DNA from: an uncultured Lachnospiraceae bacterium
Lineage (GTDB): Bacteria; Bacillota; Clostridia; Lachnospirales; Lachnospiraceae
DNA length: 9,404 nt
NCBI GenBank assembly: GCA_947177925.1
Contig: CAMWWJ010000119.1
Span: 1-9,404 of the forward strand
Reading direction: 5' to 3'
Shown here piece after piece: positions 1-6,939 of this stretch. The position numbers were made by a program, and so were the translations under genes. The number at the start of each line of letters is the position of its first letter. The first letter of the stretch is position 1. Below the pieces are notes generated by a model. That model was not told the origin of the DNA. It was given only the letters and a program-made list of their open reading frames with translations, and did not search any database.

Positions 1-19
1 AATGATTCTGATTTTTCAT
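1..19 (-). CDS. Possible start of a divergent gene (5' fragment only)
   Basis: On the minus strand an ATG at 19-17 opens a frame reading M-K-N-Q-N-H up to the window edge. It is preceded by a purine-rich ribosome binding site (GGGGGTG, about 5 bases upstream), and a well-formed minus-strand promoter lies 67-95 bases upstream. Only six codons are visible, so no product can be named. It would be transcribed away from the response regulator. The call rests on the promoter, binding site and start being in the right order, not on coding evidence. Confidence 0.3.
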
Positions 20-85
20 AGCATCACCCCCATCCTATCAGGAATGAGGTCACCACCCCCTGCAACACGATTGCTCCATGACGAT

Positions 86-114
86 ATTCTAGCATAACAA
101 TCTCAATATTACAA
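86..114 (-). promoter_or_regulatory. Divergent minus-strand promoter
   Basis: Read on the minus strand, TTGTAA (114-109) is followed after exactly 17 bases by TAGAAT (91-86). TGC directly precedes the -10, giving an extended -10 element. Transcription would start near 79 and give a leader of about 60 bases before the ATG at 19. It is back to back with the response-regulator promoter, so both could share regulators. Confidence 0.5.
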
Positions 115-161
115 TTAAATATTTATGTTTTTTCAATAATTTAAAAAGAACAGAAATGAAG

Positions 162-190
162 TTGTCGGATGAAAAGAGAAATGCTATGAT
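162..190 (+). promoter_or_regulatory. Promoter of the two-component operon
   Basis: TTGTCG (162-167) is separated by 17 bases from TATGAT (185-190), and TGC precedes the -10 (extended -10). This is a good sigma-A type promoter with a start near 197, leaving a short leader before the response-regulator ATG at 220. The 7-mer TGAAAAG occurs twice here (170-176 and 193-199) and again in the repeats before the ABC genes, which weakly suggests autoregulation. Confidence 0.6.
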
Positions 191-219
191 TATGAAAAGA
201 AGAACAGGAAGGTGAAAGC

Positions 220-906
220 ATGAAACAGATATTTCTGGTGGAAGACGACAAAGAAATTGCCAAGAATCTTACCCTTTTGCTTCAGGCAGAAGGATTTTCG
301 GTTACTCATGTCCGTACACAGGGGGAGGTTGTTTCTGCGCTTGATGAAAATAAATTTGATCTGGCGCTGGTGGATATATCCCTGCCGGATGGAAATGGCT
401 TTGTAGTCTGCACAGAAATAAAGGAAGCCCAGGACATTCCGGTTATTTTTCTCACCGCTTCCGGTGATGAGGCAAGTGTGGTTACCGGGCTGAACATGGG
501 AGCGGATGATTATATCACCAAGCCTTTCAGACCACGGGAATTGATTGCCCGGATTGGAACTGCTTTAAGGAAAAACGGCCGTTTTCCTTCTGTTTTTGAA
601 ATCTGTGGACTGTGTGTGGATATTGCGAACGGCACCGTGAAAAAAGACGGAAGGGAAGTATTTCTTTCTGCTCTGGAATACCGCCTTCTGCTTGTGTTCA
701 TCAATAACCCAAACAGCATTATTACAAGAGAGCGGCTGCTGGATGAATTGTGGGATGCGGCAGGTGAGTTTGTGAATGACAATACATTGACGGTATATAT
801 CAAACGTCTGCGGGAGAAGATTGAAAACGATCCTGCCCTTCCACAGATTATATTGACTGTTCGGGGAACCGGGTATCGACTGGGAGGCAGCCATGTTTCG
901 AAATAG
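220..906 (+). CDS. OmpR/PhoB-family response regulator
   Basis: DNA-binding output half of a two-component system (228 aa, normal family length). The N-terminal receiver domain (about 1-115) has the acidic pair at D9/D10, the phosphoacceptor D52 in the V-D-I-S-L-P-D-G context, T79 of the switch, and K101 in T-K-P-F, so it looks fully functional. The C-terminal winged-helix domain (about 127-223) ends in the characteristic V-R-G-T-G-Y-R-L signature. The ATG at 220 is supported by the GGAAGGTG ribosome binding site just upstream. The gene is followed, with a 14-base overlap, by its partner kinase. It probably controls the ABC transporter genes downstream through the 11-bp direct repeats at 1880-1912, which is an inference. 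The family is certain; the exact subfamily and signal are not. Confidence 0.95.
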   Translation: MKQIFLVEDDKEIAKNLTLLLQAEGFSVTHVRTQGEVVSALDENKFDLALVDISLPDGNGFVVCTEIKEAQDIPVIFLTASGDEASVVTGLNMGADDYITKPFRPRELIARIGTALRKNGRFPSVFEICGLCVDIANGTVKKDGREVFLSALEYRLLLVFINNPNSIITRERLLDELWDAAGEFVNDNTLTVYIKRLREKIENDPALPQIILTVRGTGYRLGGSHVSK

Positions 907-1882
907 AGAGATCCGGCGGTTTTCCTTTTTACTGGTTGTAATAACGGTTATTTTTGTTTTGGCTGGATTTGCCATTCATCCGGCGGCAGGGGTACTGGCG
1001 CTTGTTTCCGCCGTTGCTTTTGGCGGGGCATTTTGGGTGTTTACTAAGTCTAGATATAACAGGATTGCCCGGATTTCAGAACAAATTGATTGTGTGCTTC
1101 ATAATGCTGAGCATTTGTATATCAGTGAATCGGAGGAAGGAGAGCTTTCCATTCTAGAAAGCGAGATAACCAAAATGACCCTGCGTATCCGGGAGCAGAA
1201 TGAGGCATTGAAGCAGGAGAAACAGCACCTGGCAGATTCTCTTGCGGACATCGCCCACCAACTCCGCACGCCCCTTACCTCCGCAAACCTGATTCTGTCT
1301 TTGCTGGAAAAGAATCCGGATAAAAGCAGGAGGAAGGCTTTGCTCAGGGAAACAGAGGAATTGTTTGCGCAGATGGACTGGCTGCTTACTTCCCTGTTGA
1401 AATTGTCCCGTCTAGATGCAGGTATTGTGGTTTTCCAAAATGAGTGGATAGAGGTGGACAGCCTGATTGGTGCTGCCCTTCGCCCTCTTAGAATCTCAAT
1501 GGAATTACACAATATTGAATTACAGGTAAGCCTGCCGCAAGGAGTCCGTATTCAGGGTGATTCGGGCTGGCTTTCAGAAGCCATTCAAAATATTCTGAAA
1601 AATTGTATAGAAAGCTCCGGCGATAACGGGCAGATTGAAATTGGCTGTGAGGATACCTTGTTATTTACCCAAATCACCATACACGACAGCGGAAATGGCT
1701 TTGCAAACGAAGATTTACACTGTCTGTTCGACCGATTTTATCGTGGAAAAAGCTCCAGTGTTTCCGGGTATGGAATCGGACTGGCTCTCTGCAAAACGAT
1801 TATCATTCGCCAGGGCGGGACCATTACCGCCAAAAACCATCCTCAGGGCGGTGCAATCTTTTCGATCCGTTTTCCAAAGTGA
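893..1882 (+). CDS. Sensor histidine kinase with minimal extracellular region
   Basis: Membrane histidine kinase (329 aa), partner of the preceding regulator. Two hydrophobic segments (about 11-28 and 31-50) are separated by only a few residues, so there is practically no external sensor domain. A linker runs about 51-115. The H box has the phosphoacceptor H122 in D-I-A-H-Q-L-R-T-P-L-T. The ATPase part shows the N box with N237, the G1 box D-S-G-N-G-F (265-270), an F box around F279-F282, and the G2 box G-Y-G-I-G-L-A-L (292-299), so all catalytic elements are present. The ATG at 893 has GGGAGG six bases upstream, inside the end of the regulator gene, which implies translational coupling. Kinases this poor in external sequence often sense within the membrane or through a partner transporter, as BceS does with BceAB. 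The ABC exporter next door makes that plausible here, but the H box is not the typical BceS type. Confidence 0.93.
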   Translation: MFRNREIRRFSFLLVVITVIFVLAGFAIHPAAGVLALVSAVAFGGAFWVFTKSRYNRIARISEQIDCVLHNAEHLYISESEEGELSILESEITKMTLRIREQNEALKQEKQHLADSLADIAHQLRTPLTSANLILSLLEKNPDKSRRKALLRETEELFAQMDWLLTSLLKLSRLDAGIVVFQNEWIEVDSLIGAALRPLRISMELHNIELQVSLPQGVRIQGDSGWLSEAIQNILKNCIESSGDNGQIEIGCEDTLLFTQITIHDSGNGFANEDLHCLFDRFYRGKSSSVSGYGIGLALCKTIIIRQGGTITAKNHPQGGAIFSIRFPK

Positions 1883-1912
1883 CGAATCTCTCACTGAAAA
1901 GTCACGAAAATG
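1880..1912 (+). promoter_or_regulatory. Three imperfect 11-bp direct repeats, candidate response-regulator operator
   Basis: Three consecutive 11-base units start at 1880, 1891 and 1902: TGACGAATCTC, TCACTGAAAAG and TCACGAAAATG. Units 2 and 3 match at 8 of 11 positions. All three share T at position 1, AC at positions 3-4 and A at position 7. OmpR/PhoB-type regulators typically bind tandem half-sites one helical turn apart. The block begins at the kinase stop codon and its last unit overlaps where the -35 of the ABC promoter should be. The operator function is inferred. Confidence 0.45.
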
Positions 1913-1932
1913 TAAGCTTGAAGTTCTATTAT
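1904..1932 (+). promoter_or_regulatory. Probable activated promoter of the ABC transporter genes
   Basis: A -10 like TATTAT (1927-1932) lies about 30 bases before the ATPase start. The hexamer 17 bases upstream (1904-1909, ACGAAA) is a poor -35, which fits a promoter that needs an activator, and the 11-bp repeats cover precisely this place. The predicted leader is about 25 bases and contains the AGGAGG ribosome binding site at 1950-1954. Confidence 0.4.
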
Positions 1933-1963
1933 ATGGGTAAACCATAAAAAGGAGGCTCATAGA

Positions 1964-2653
1964 ATGGAGTTTTTAAAAGTTGAAAATTTATGTAAGGTCT
2001 ATGGAAGGGATGAAAATCAGGTCACTGCCTTAGACCATGTTTCATTGACCATTGAAAAAGGGGATTTTACCGCAATCATCGGTTCCTCCGGTTCCGGGAA
2101 GTCCACATTGTTACATGCCATTGCAGGAGTGGATGTGCCTACAAGCGGGAAAATTTATCTGGATGGACAGGATGTATATGCCGGCAGCAATGAAAAGCTT
2201 GCCATCTTCCGAAGGAGACAGGTGGGGCTGATATACCAGTTTCATAATCTGATTCCCACTTTGAATGTGGAAGAAAACATTACCTTGCCGATTTTGATGG
2301 ATAAGCGGAAGGTCAATGAAGAGCGGCTGAATGCACTATTGGATATGCTGGGCTTAAAGGAACGCAGGACCCATCTGCCCAATCAGCTTTCAGGCGGTCA
2401 GCAGCAGCGTGTGGCTATTGGCCGGGCTTTGATGAATGCGCCGGCGGTCATGCTGGCGGATGAGCCTACTGGAAGCCTGGACAGCCGCAATGGCCATGAA
2501 ATCATCCGTCTGTTAAAGGAAAGTCATGAAAAATATCATCAGACCCTGATTATGGTCACCCATGATGAAAATATCGCTTTACAGGCAGACCGTATCATTA
2601 CCATTGCGGACGGAAAAGTGGTGCTGGATGAGAGGCAGGTGGCACGGTCATGA
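1964..2653 (+). CDS. ABC transporter ATP-binding protein (MacB/LolD/BceA type)
   Basis: Cytoplasmic ATPase (229 aa) driving the adjacent FtsX-type permease. Motifs are in canonical order: Walker A G-S-S-G-S-G-K-S-T (40-48), Q-loop Q92, signature L-S-G-G-Q (142-146), Walker B with V-M-L-A-D-E (162-167, catalytic E167), D-loop S-L-D (171-173) and the switch histidine H200 in V-T-H-D. Length and the spacing of the signature are typical of the family that pairs with FtsX-like permeases and works by mechanotransmission (lipoprotein release, antimicrobial peptide detoxification, macrolide or peptide export). AGGAGG sits 9 bases before the ATG. The stop overlaps the permease start by four bases (ATGA), so the two are translationally coupled. 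The substrate is unknown. Confidence 0.95.
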   Translation: MEFLKVENLCKVYGRDENQVTALDHVSLTIEKGDFTAIIGSSGSGKSTLLHAIAGVDVPTSGKIYLDGQDVYAGSNEKLAIFRRRQVGLIYQFHNLIPTLNVEENITLPILMDKRKVNEERLNALLDMLGLKERRTHLPNQLSGGQQQRVAIGRALMNAPAVMLADEPTGSLDSRNGHEIIRLLKESHEKYHQTLIMVTHDENIALQADRIITIADGKVVLDERQVARS

Positions 2654-5247
2654 ACATTTTCCATAAAGTTGCTTTAGAGGGACTGAAAAAAAGTCGTACA
2701 AGAACTCTTGTAACAATCATTGGAGCGATTTTATCTGCAGCCATGCTCACGGGAGTCACCACCTTTGGAATCTCGCTGATCAATTATATGGTAAATGGGA
2801 AAGAAGCAGAAACCGGGGACTGGCAGGTTGCTTTTTTTAACGTTTCCTCTGCCTTCGTGCAGGAACAAAAAGAAGAAAAAGGGGTTTCTGGTACTGTCAC
2901 AGCTGAAAATATCGGCTATGCAATGATTGAGGACGGACAAAATCCGAAAAAGCCATATCTTTTTATAGCAGGCTATAGTGAGGAAGCAATGCAGGCGCTT
3001 CCAATCAATCTGATGTCCGGCAGGCTTCCGGAAAACAGCAATGAAATCGTTGTTTCAGAGGGAGCCATAGCATCGGGAGGAATGAAAGTTTCGGCAGGGG
3101 ACACACTTTCCCTTACAGTAGGAAGCCGTATGAAGGCTCACAGAGAGTCCGGCTGGCATGAGGCCTATGATCCGGAACAGGAAACCTTTGTAAAACAGGA
3201 GGAGAAGACCTATACGGTAGTGGGCACATGCCAAAGACCAAGCTTTGAAGACCAATCCGATCCCGGATATACCTGCATAACGAAAGCAGAAACGCAGAAT
3301 TCGGCTGAAAGCTATATGCTGTTTGTCACCCTGAAAAATCCCCGTGTGATCCATCAGTATGTGAAACGTACAGGGGAGAATCAGGAGTATACCTTGAATA
3401 ATGATGTGCTTCGTTTTATGGGACTTTCCGACAGTCCCGGAGACCGGATTTTTACATCCCTTTTGTTGTCAGTGGGCGGTATTGTAATTTTCATTATCAT
3501 GTTAGGCTCCATTTTTTTGATTCGGAACACATTTTATATTTCATTAAATGAGCGCACTCACCAGTTTGGAATTTTGTTGTCAGTGGGGGCAACAGAAAAG
3601 CAACTGCGGAATTCGGTGCTGTTTGAAGGTTTATGTATCAGTGCAGTAAGTATACCGATAGGCATAATCATAGGTCTTGGCGGTATTGAAATCGTGATCA
3701 GGATTGTAACAAAAAATTTCGCAGGTCTTCTATATGATACGGTACCTTTAACTTTGACATTGTCGCTTCCTGCCATAATAGCAGCGGCTGCAGTCAGTAT
3801 GATTACTATTTTGATTTCGGCTTATATTCCGGCAAGGAAAGCCGCTGCTGTGCCGGTCATGGAATGTATCAGGCAGACAAATGAGATCAAGGTAGAAGCA
3901 AAGACCGTGAAGACATCCAAATTTGCATGGGGAATTTATGGATTAGAGGGAATGCTTGCTTTAAAAAATTTTAAAAGAAATAAAAAGCGCTACCGCAGCA
4001 TTATATTGTCCCTTGTTTTGAGTATTGTGCTGTTTATATCCACCAATGCCTTTATACTGTATCTGAAAATGGCATCGGAGATGGCAGTGGTGTTTACGGA
4101 TATTGATATAGCTCTTGAAGCACATGAGATGGAAGAGGATGAAATGCTGGCACTGTATGAAAAGCTAAAAACAGTGAAAGGGGTATATGAAAGTTCTTAC
4201 CAGGAGCTTGTCACGTATTCATGTACTGTGAATGCAAGTGAGCTTTCTCCAGAGTTTCAGGAAATAATGGGTCTTTCCATGCCAGAGGGAACAGAGGAAC
4301 TATCCATAGACATTCAGTTTTTGAATGAGAGCGCCTATGAAAAGCTGCTGTCGAAAACAGGTTTGCCTAAGGAGGAGTATACCGGTCAAAATGCAAAGCT
4401 GATTGCTCAGGCAAAGATAGATATGGATACGAACCGGGTAAGAGAGGTCAGTGAATATGTTGACATGTTTACAAGCTCCTCCATGAATGTTCAAATCGTT
4501 CCAAAGGCAGAAGGGCAGGAAAAATCCGGTCAGGAGAAGAACGTGGTTCTTACTTTTGTTGAGACTGTATTTCCGGATTCCCTTCCGAGTTTAGAGCAGA
4601 CGGAACAGGAAGCGCCATACTATTTTGTAGCAGCGGCCCCTTATTCTCTTAGGGAAAGTCTGGAAGCCTCAAGTGTCCATGTGAAGTCCAAAGGTAAGGG
4701 ACTGGTTTTCCGCTCAAAGACCCCGGCACAATCGGTAAAGGCAATGCAGGAAATTATTTCAGGTGAACATATTACAGGAAATTATCGTTTGTACAATTTG
4801 GCTAAAATGCTTGATACGAACAACAATATGATATTTGTTGCCAATGTGTTTGCTTATACCTTTGTTATTATGATTTCACTGATTGCAGTGGCAAATGTGT
4901 TCAACACCATTTCCACCAATATTAAGATGCGCAGAAGGGAGCTTGCAATGTTACGTTCTGTGGGGATGGCTGAAGGGGATTTTCAAAAGATGATGAATTT
5001 CGAGTGTGTCTTTTATGGAATGAAAGCGCTGTTCGTGGGAGTTCCCACAGCAATCCTTTCTTCCTGGCTGATTTACAAAGGGATGTGTGCAGGGGGTGCC
5101 GAGGAAATTGAGTTTGTGCTGCCCTGGAACAGTATCGGAATCAGTGTGTTTAGCGTATTCTTTATTGTGTTCATCACTATGCTGTATGCTGTTAGCAAGA
5201 TAAAAAAAGAAAATATTATTGATGCGCTTCGGGATGATATGATTTGA
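2650..5247 (+). CDS. FtsX-like ABC permease with two FtsX domains
   Basis: Membrane subunit of the exporter (865 aa). Hydrophobic segments suggest eight helices: about 19-46, 267-292, 324-350, 372-394, 450-473, 727-753, 784-808 and 824-848. This gives two four-helix halves, each with a large extracellular domain (about 47-265 and 474-725). The FtsX cytoplasmic signature is visible in both halves: an E-R-T-H-Q-F-G-I-L-L-S-V-G-A-T stretch (301-315) and an R-R-R-E-L-A-M-L-R-S-V-G-M stretch (761-773), each followed by a conserved glutamate region. This indicates internal duplication in one chain. BceB-type permeases instead have ten helices and one large loop, so this is not a classical BceB. The start overlaps the ATPase stop (ATGA). 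A role in export or envelope defence is likely from the company it keeps, but the substrate cannot be inferred. Confidence 0.92.
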   Translation: MNIFHKVALEGLKKSRTRTLVTIIGAILSAAMLTGVTTFGISLINYMVNGKEAETGDWQVAFFNVSSAFVQEQKEEKGVSGTVTAENIGYAMIEDGQNPKKPYLFIAGYSEEAMQALPINLMSGRLPENSNEIVVSEGAIASGGMKVSAGDTLSLTVGSRMKAHRESGWHEAYDPEQETFVKQEEKTYTVVGTCQRPSFEDQSDPGYTCITKAETQNSAESYMLFVTLKNPRVIHQYVKRTGENQEYTLNNDVLRFMGLSDSPGDRIFTSLLLSVGGIVIFIIMLGSIFLIRNTFYISLNERTHQFGILLSVGATEKQLRNSVLFEGLCISAVSIPIGIIIGLGGIEIVIRIVTKNFAGLLYDTVPLTLTLSLPAIIAAAAVSMITILISAYIPARKAAAVPVMECIRQTNEIKVEAKTVKTSKFAWGIYGLEGMLALKNFKRNKKRYRSIILSLVLSIVLFISTNAFILYLKMASEMAVVFTDIDIALEAHEMEEDEMLALYEKLKTVKGVYESSYQELVTYSCTVNASELSPEFQEIMGLSMPEGTEELSIDIQFLNESAYEKLLSKTGLPKEEYTGQNAKLIAQAKIDMDTNRVREVSEYVDMFTSSSMNVQIVPKAEGQEKSGQEKNVVLTFVETVFPDSLPSLEQTEQEAPYYFVAAAPYSLRESLEASSVHVKSKGKGLVFRSKTPAQSVKAMQEIISGEHITGNYRLYNLAKMLDTNNNMIFVANVFAYTFVIMISLIAVANVFNTISTNIKMRRRELAMLRSVGMAEGDFQKMMNFECVFYGMKALFVGVPTAILSSWLIYKGMCAGGAEEIEFVLPWNSIGISVFSVFFIVFITMLYAVSKIKKENIIDALRDDMI

Positions 5248-5288
5248 TGGAAAACAGGTAGAATTTTGTCTGTTTCAAATATATTTTG

Positions 5289-5297
5289 TGTTATACT
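5289..5297 (+). promoter_or_regulatory. Extended -10 promoter element before the lipoprotein gene
   Basis: TGTTATACT carries an extended -10 (TG, one base, TATACT). No good -35 lies at 17 bases; a TTGTCT at 5266-5271 is 20 bases away. A second overlapping possibility, TGCTATATG, follows at 5299-5307. The rest of the 132-base gap (5248-5379) shows only a weak AAACAG/CTGTTT inverted repeat (5252-5257 with 5270-5275, 12-base loop) and no clear terminator after the permease. Confidence 0.45.
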
Positions 5298-5379
5298 ATG
5301 CTATATGAAAGCTATAACGACAAAACATACAATAGCTGAGAAAAGATAATTTTGTAGAAAGTTAGGAAAGGCATTGATA

Positions 5380-5871
5380 ATGAAACGTAAAATTATAATC
5401 TTATTGTGCATAGGAACAATGGTATTAAGCGGCTGCAACAAAAGGACACCGGAACAAGATATGGCAGGTCAATCTACAGAGATGAATACGGAAGCTGTAT
5501 CAGAAGATACCGGTACAGAAGAACCAACTATAACCGAATCGTATATTGATGATTCAGTCTATATTGGAGAATATTTAGATTCGGATGTGAAGGAACCAAA
5601 ACTTGAGATTGCAAAAGGTGATGATGGTAAATATATAGTGCAGATAAGTATTTATCGTTTGACTTCGTTGAGTGACGGCATTGGGGAACTGACTGCAGAG
5701 GGCATGAACTTTACGGCGACGGATGCTGCGGGTAATCCAATCAGCGGTGTAATAACAGTCAAGGAAGAAACTGCAACGGTTACTTTTACAAATTCAACAT
5801 GGAATTACCTGCAAAACGGTTCTGCCTTTGAGTATACGAAATCCTCTGACATTCCCAATATTTGGGAGTAA
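5380..5871 (+). CDS. Small lipoprotein of unknown function
   Basis: A 163-residue secreted lipoprotein. The n-region K-R-K is followed by a hydrophobic stretch (5-15) and the lipobox L-S-G-C (16-19), so C19 should be lipidated and anchor the protein outside the membrane. A low-complexity acidic and Thr/Ser linker (about 20-58) leads to a compact C-terminal domain (about 59-155) rich in alternating beta-strand-like segments such as K-Y-I-V-Q-I-S-I and T-A-T-V-T-F-T. I do not recognise the family. The ATG at 5380 is preferred over an in-frame TTG at 5374 because AGGAAAGG (5364-5371) lies 8 bases upstream of the ATG and the signal peptide stays intact. It lies between the ABC genes and the nucleotidyltransferase and may belong functionally to neither. 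A role as an accessory lipoprotein of the exporter is speculation. Confidence 0.85.
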   Translation: MKRKIIILLCIGTMVLSGCNKRTPEQDMAGQSTEMNTEAVSEDTGTEEPTITESYIDDSVYIGEYLDSDVKEPKLEIAKGDDGKYIVQISIYRLTSLSDGIGELTAEGMNFTATDAAGNPISGVITVKEETATVTFTNSTWNYLQNGSAFEYTKSSDIPNIWE

Positions 5872-5880
5872 TAGTTTTTT
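5853..5880 (+). terminator. Weak terminator-like hairpin overlapping the lipoprotein stop
   Basis: TCCCAA (5853-5858) pairs with TTGGGA (5862-5867) around a 3-base TAT loop, then a six-T run appears at 5875-5880. The stem is short and the T run starts 8 bases after it, so termination would be weak or partial. It may dampen read-through into the nucleotidyltransferase gene, for which I see no separate promoter. Confidence 0.3.
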
Positions 5881-5900
5881 AGTTACGGAGATAGGAAAGA

Positions 5901-5921
5901 ATGAGAAATGAGAAATGAGAA
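5901..5921 (+). repeat. 7-bp tandem repeat (ATGAGAA x3) at a translation start
   Basis: Three perfect copies of ATGAGAA start at 5901, 5908 and 5915, giving three ATGs in three different frames. The first closes after 5 codons (TGA at 5916) and the third after 7 codons. Only the middle ATG reads into the nucleotidyltransferase. The Shine-Dalgarno AGGAAAG (5893-5899) is 8 bases from the middle ATG and one base from the first, which favours the middle one. Confidence 0.75.
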
Positions 5922-6780
5922 AGAAATGTTTGAGTTGATTATCAATACGGCAAAGGAGGATGAACGTATCCGGGGAGTATATATGAATGGTTCCCGCACT
6001 AATGTGAATGTGCAAAAGGATATCTTTCAGGACTATGACATTGTCTATGTAGTAAAGGAAACGGGAAGCTTTATCCGGGACAAGAGCTGGATTGACCGGT
6101 TTGGAGACAGGCTGTTTATGCAATACCCGGATGAAAATCCAGACTTTCCAAATGATAAAGAAAATTTCTATGGCTGGCTTATGCAGTTTGCAGATGGAAA
6201 TAGAATGGATTTGCACGTGGAGACTGTGGAACATGCAAAAGAAAATATCCTACAGGATAAATTATGTAACATATTATTGGACAAGGATCATATCTTTCCG
6301 GATATTCCGCCGGCTACAGATGAGGATTACAGAGTGAAAAAGCCTACACAAATGCAATATTCCTGCGCCTGTAATGAATTCTGGTGGTGTCTGGATAACG
6401 TTGCAAAGGGACTTTGGAGAGAAGAAATCCCATATGTCCAGGATATGCTTTCTTTCTGTGTGCGAAAGCAGTTGGAAAAGCTGCTTTCCTGGAAGATAGG
6501 GATTTTGACGGATTTTTCTGTCAGTATCGGGAAATCAGGCAAATATATGTACCGCTGGCTTTCAAAAGAAGAGTGGAATGACTTTCTTGCCACTTATGCT
6601 TCCGGCAATGTGGAAGAGTGTTGGAAGGCGGTTATGGTAATGTGTGACTTGTTTGAAAAGACGGCAGGGTACGTTGGGGAAAAGCTGGGCTATGAGTATG
6701 ACCATACGGAAGGGAAAAATGCAAGGGGATTTTTAGAGCACGTAAGAGCTCTGCCTAAGGATGCGGCAGAAATTTATTAA
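5908..6780 (+). CDS. ANT(6)/AadK-like aminoglycoside 6-nucleotidyltransferase
   Basis: A 290-residue protein matching the streptomycin adenylyltransferase family (AadE/AadK/ANT(6), PF04439), whose members transfer AMP from ATP to the 6-hydroxyl of streptomycin in the cytoplasm. Seen: the N-terminal M-R-N-E-K-E-M start typical of the family, the nucleotidyltransferase G-S-R (28-30), the metal-binding pair D42-Y-D44 in F-Q-D-Y-D-I, a third acidic residue D101 in R-M-D-L-H, the conserved C-N-E-F-W-W stretch (155-160), and K-G-L-W-R-E. Length equals that of known members, and nothing is truncated. The residue assignment is by analogy. The many W and Y residues and the ordinary base composition give no sign of a recently acquired resistance cassette, so this may be an intrinsic chromosomal homologue whose true substrate differs. 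The start lies in the 7-bp repeat described separately. Confidence 0.88.
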   Translation: MRNEKEMFELIINTAKEDERIRGVYMNGSRTNVNVQKDIFQDYDIVYVVKETGSFIRDKSWIDRFGDRLFMQYPDENPDFPNDKENFYGWLMQFADGNRMDLHVETVEHAKENILQDKLCNILLDKDHIFPDIPPATDEDYRVKKPTQMQYSCACNEFWWCLDNVAKGLWREEIPYVQDMLSFCVRKQLEKLLSWKIGILTDFSVSIGKSGKYMYRWLSKEEWNDFLATYASGNVEECWKAVMVMCDLFEKTAGYVGEKLGYEYDHTEGKNARGFLEHVRALPKDAAEIY

Positions 6781-6861
6781 CTGTATATATTCCACTAACA
6801 GTTGAAAAACACAAGGGAAGTTCTATTTCACGGTTATTGAAGCCGGAAAGGAAAACAGGAT

Positions 6862-6919
6862 ATGATAAAAGAAAAAACGGAGGTCGGAGCAGATGCAGTA
6901 CGGGAAAGCTGACTGTTAA
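6862..6919 (+). other. Two tiny overlapping ORFs in the 6781-7013 gap, possible gene remnant or leader
   Basis: ATG at 6862 opens a 16-codon frame ending at 6912, preceded by AGGAAAACAGG. ATG at 6893 opens an 8-codon frame (M-Q-Y-G-K-A-D-C) ending at 6919, preceded by a strong CGGAGG. Neither looks like a known peptide. The good ribosome binding sites in front of such short frames suggest either the stump of a decayed gene or a leader peptide. The remaining part of the gap (6781-6861) holds only a weak AACTG/CAGTT inverted repeat and nothing else I can support. Confidence 0.25.
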
Positions 6920-6939
6920 AAAATAATTTGATTTAGCGC

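Noticed and set aside
565..975. 136-codon minus-strand frame across the regulator/kinase junction
   Set aside because: It lies antisense to two certain genes whose domains explain the codon pattern. It has no ribosome binding site and is best explained as a shadow.
5252..5275. AAACAG/CTGTTT inverted repeat after the permease as a terminator
   Set aside because: Six AT-rich pairs with a 12-base loop and no proper T run are too weak to call.
5374..5379. TTG start six bases upstream of the lipoprotein ATG
   Set aside because: The spacing from AGGAAAGG to the TTG is too short (about 2 bases). The ATG at 5380 has ideal spacing and a clean signal peptide.
6779..6803. AACTG/CAGTT inverted repeat after the nucleotidyltransferase as a terminator
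   Set aside because: Five pairs around a 15-base loop and no T tract.
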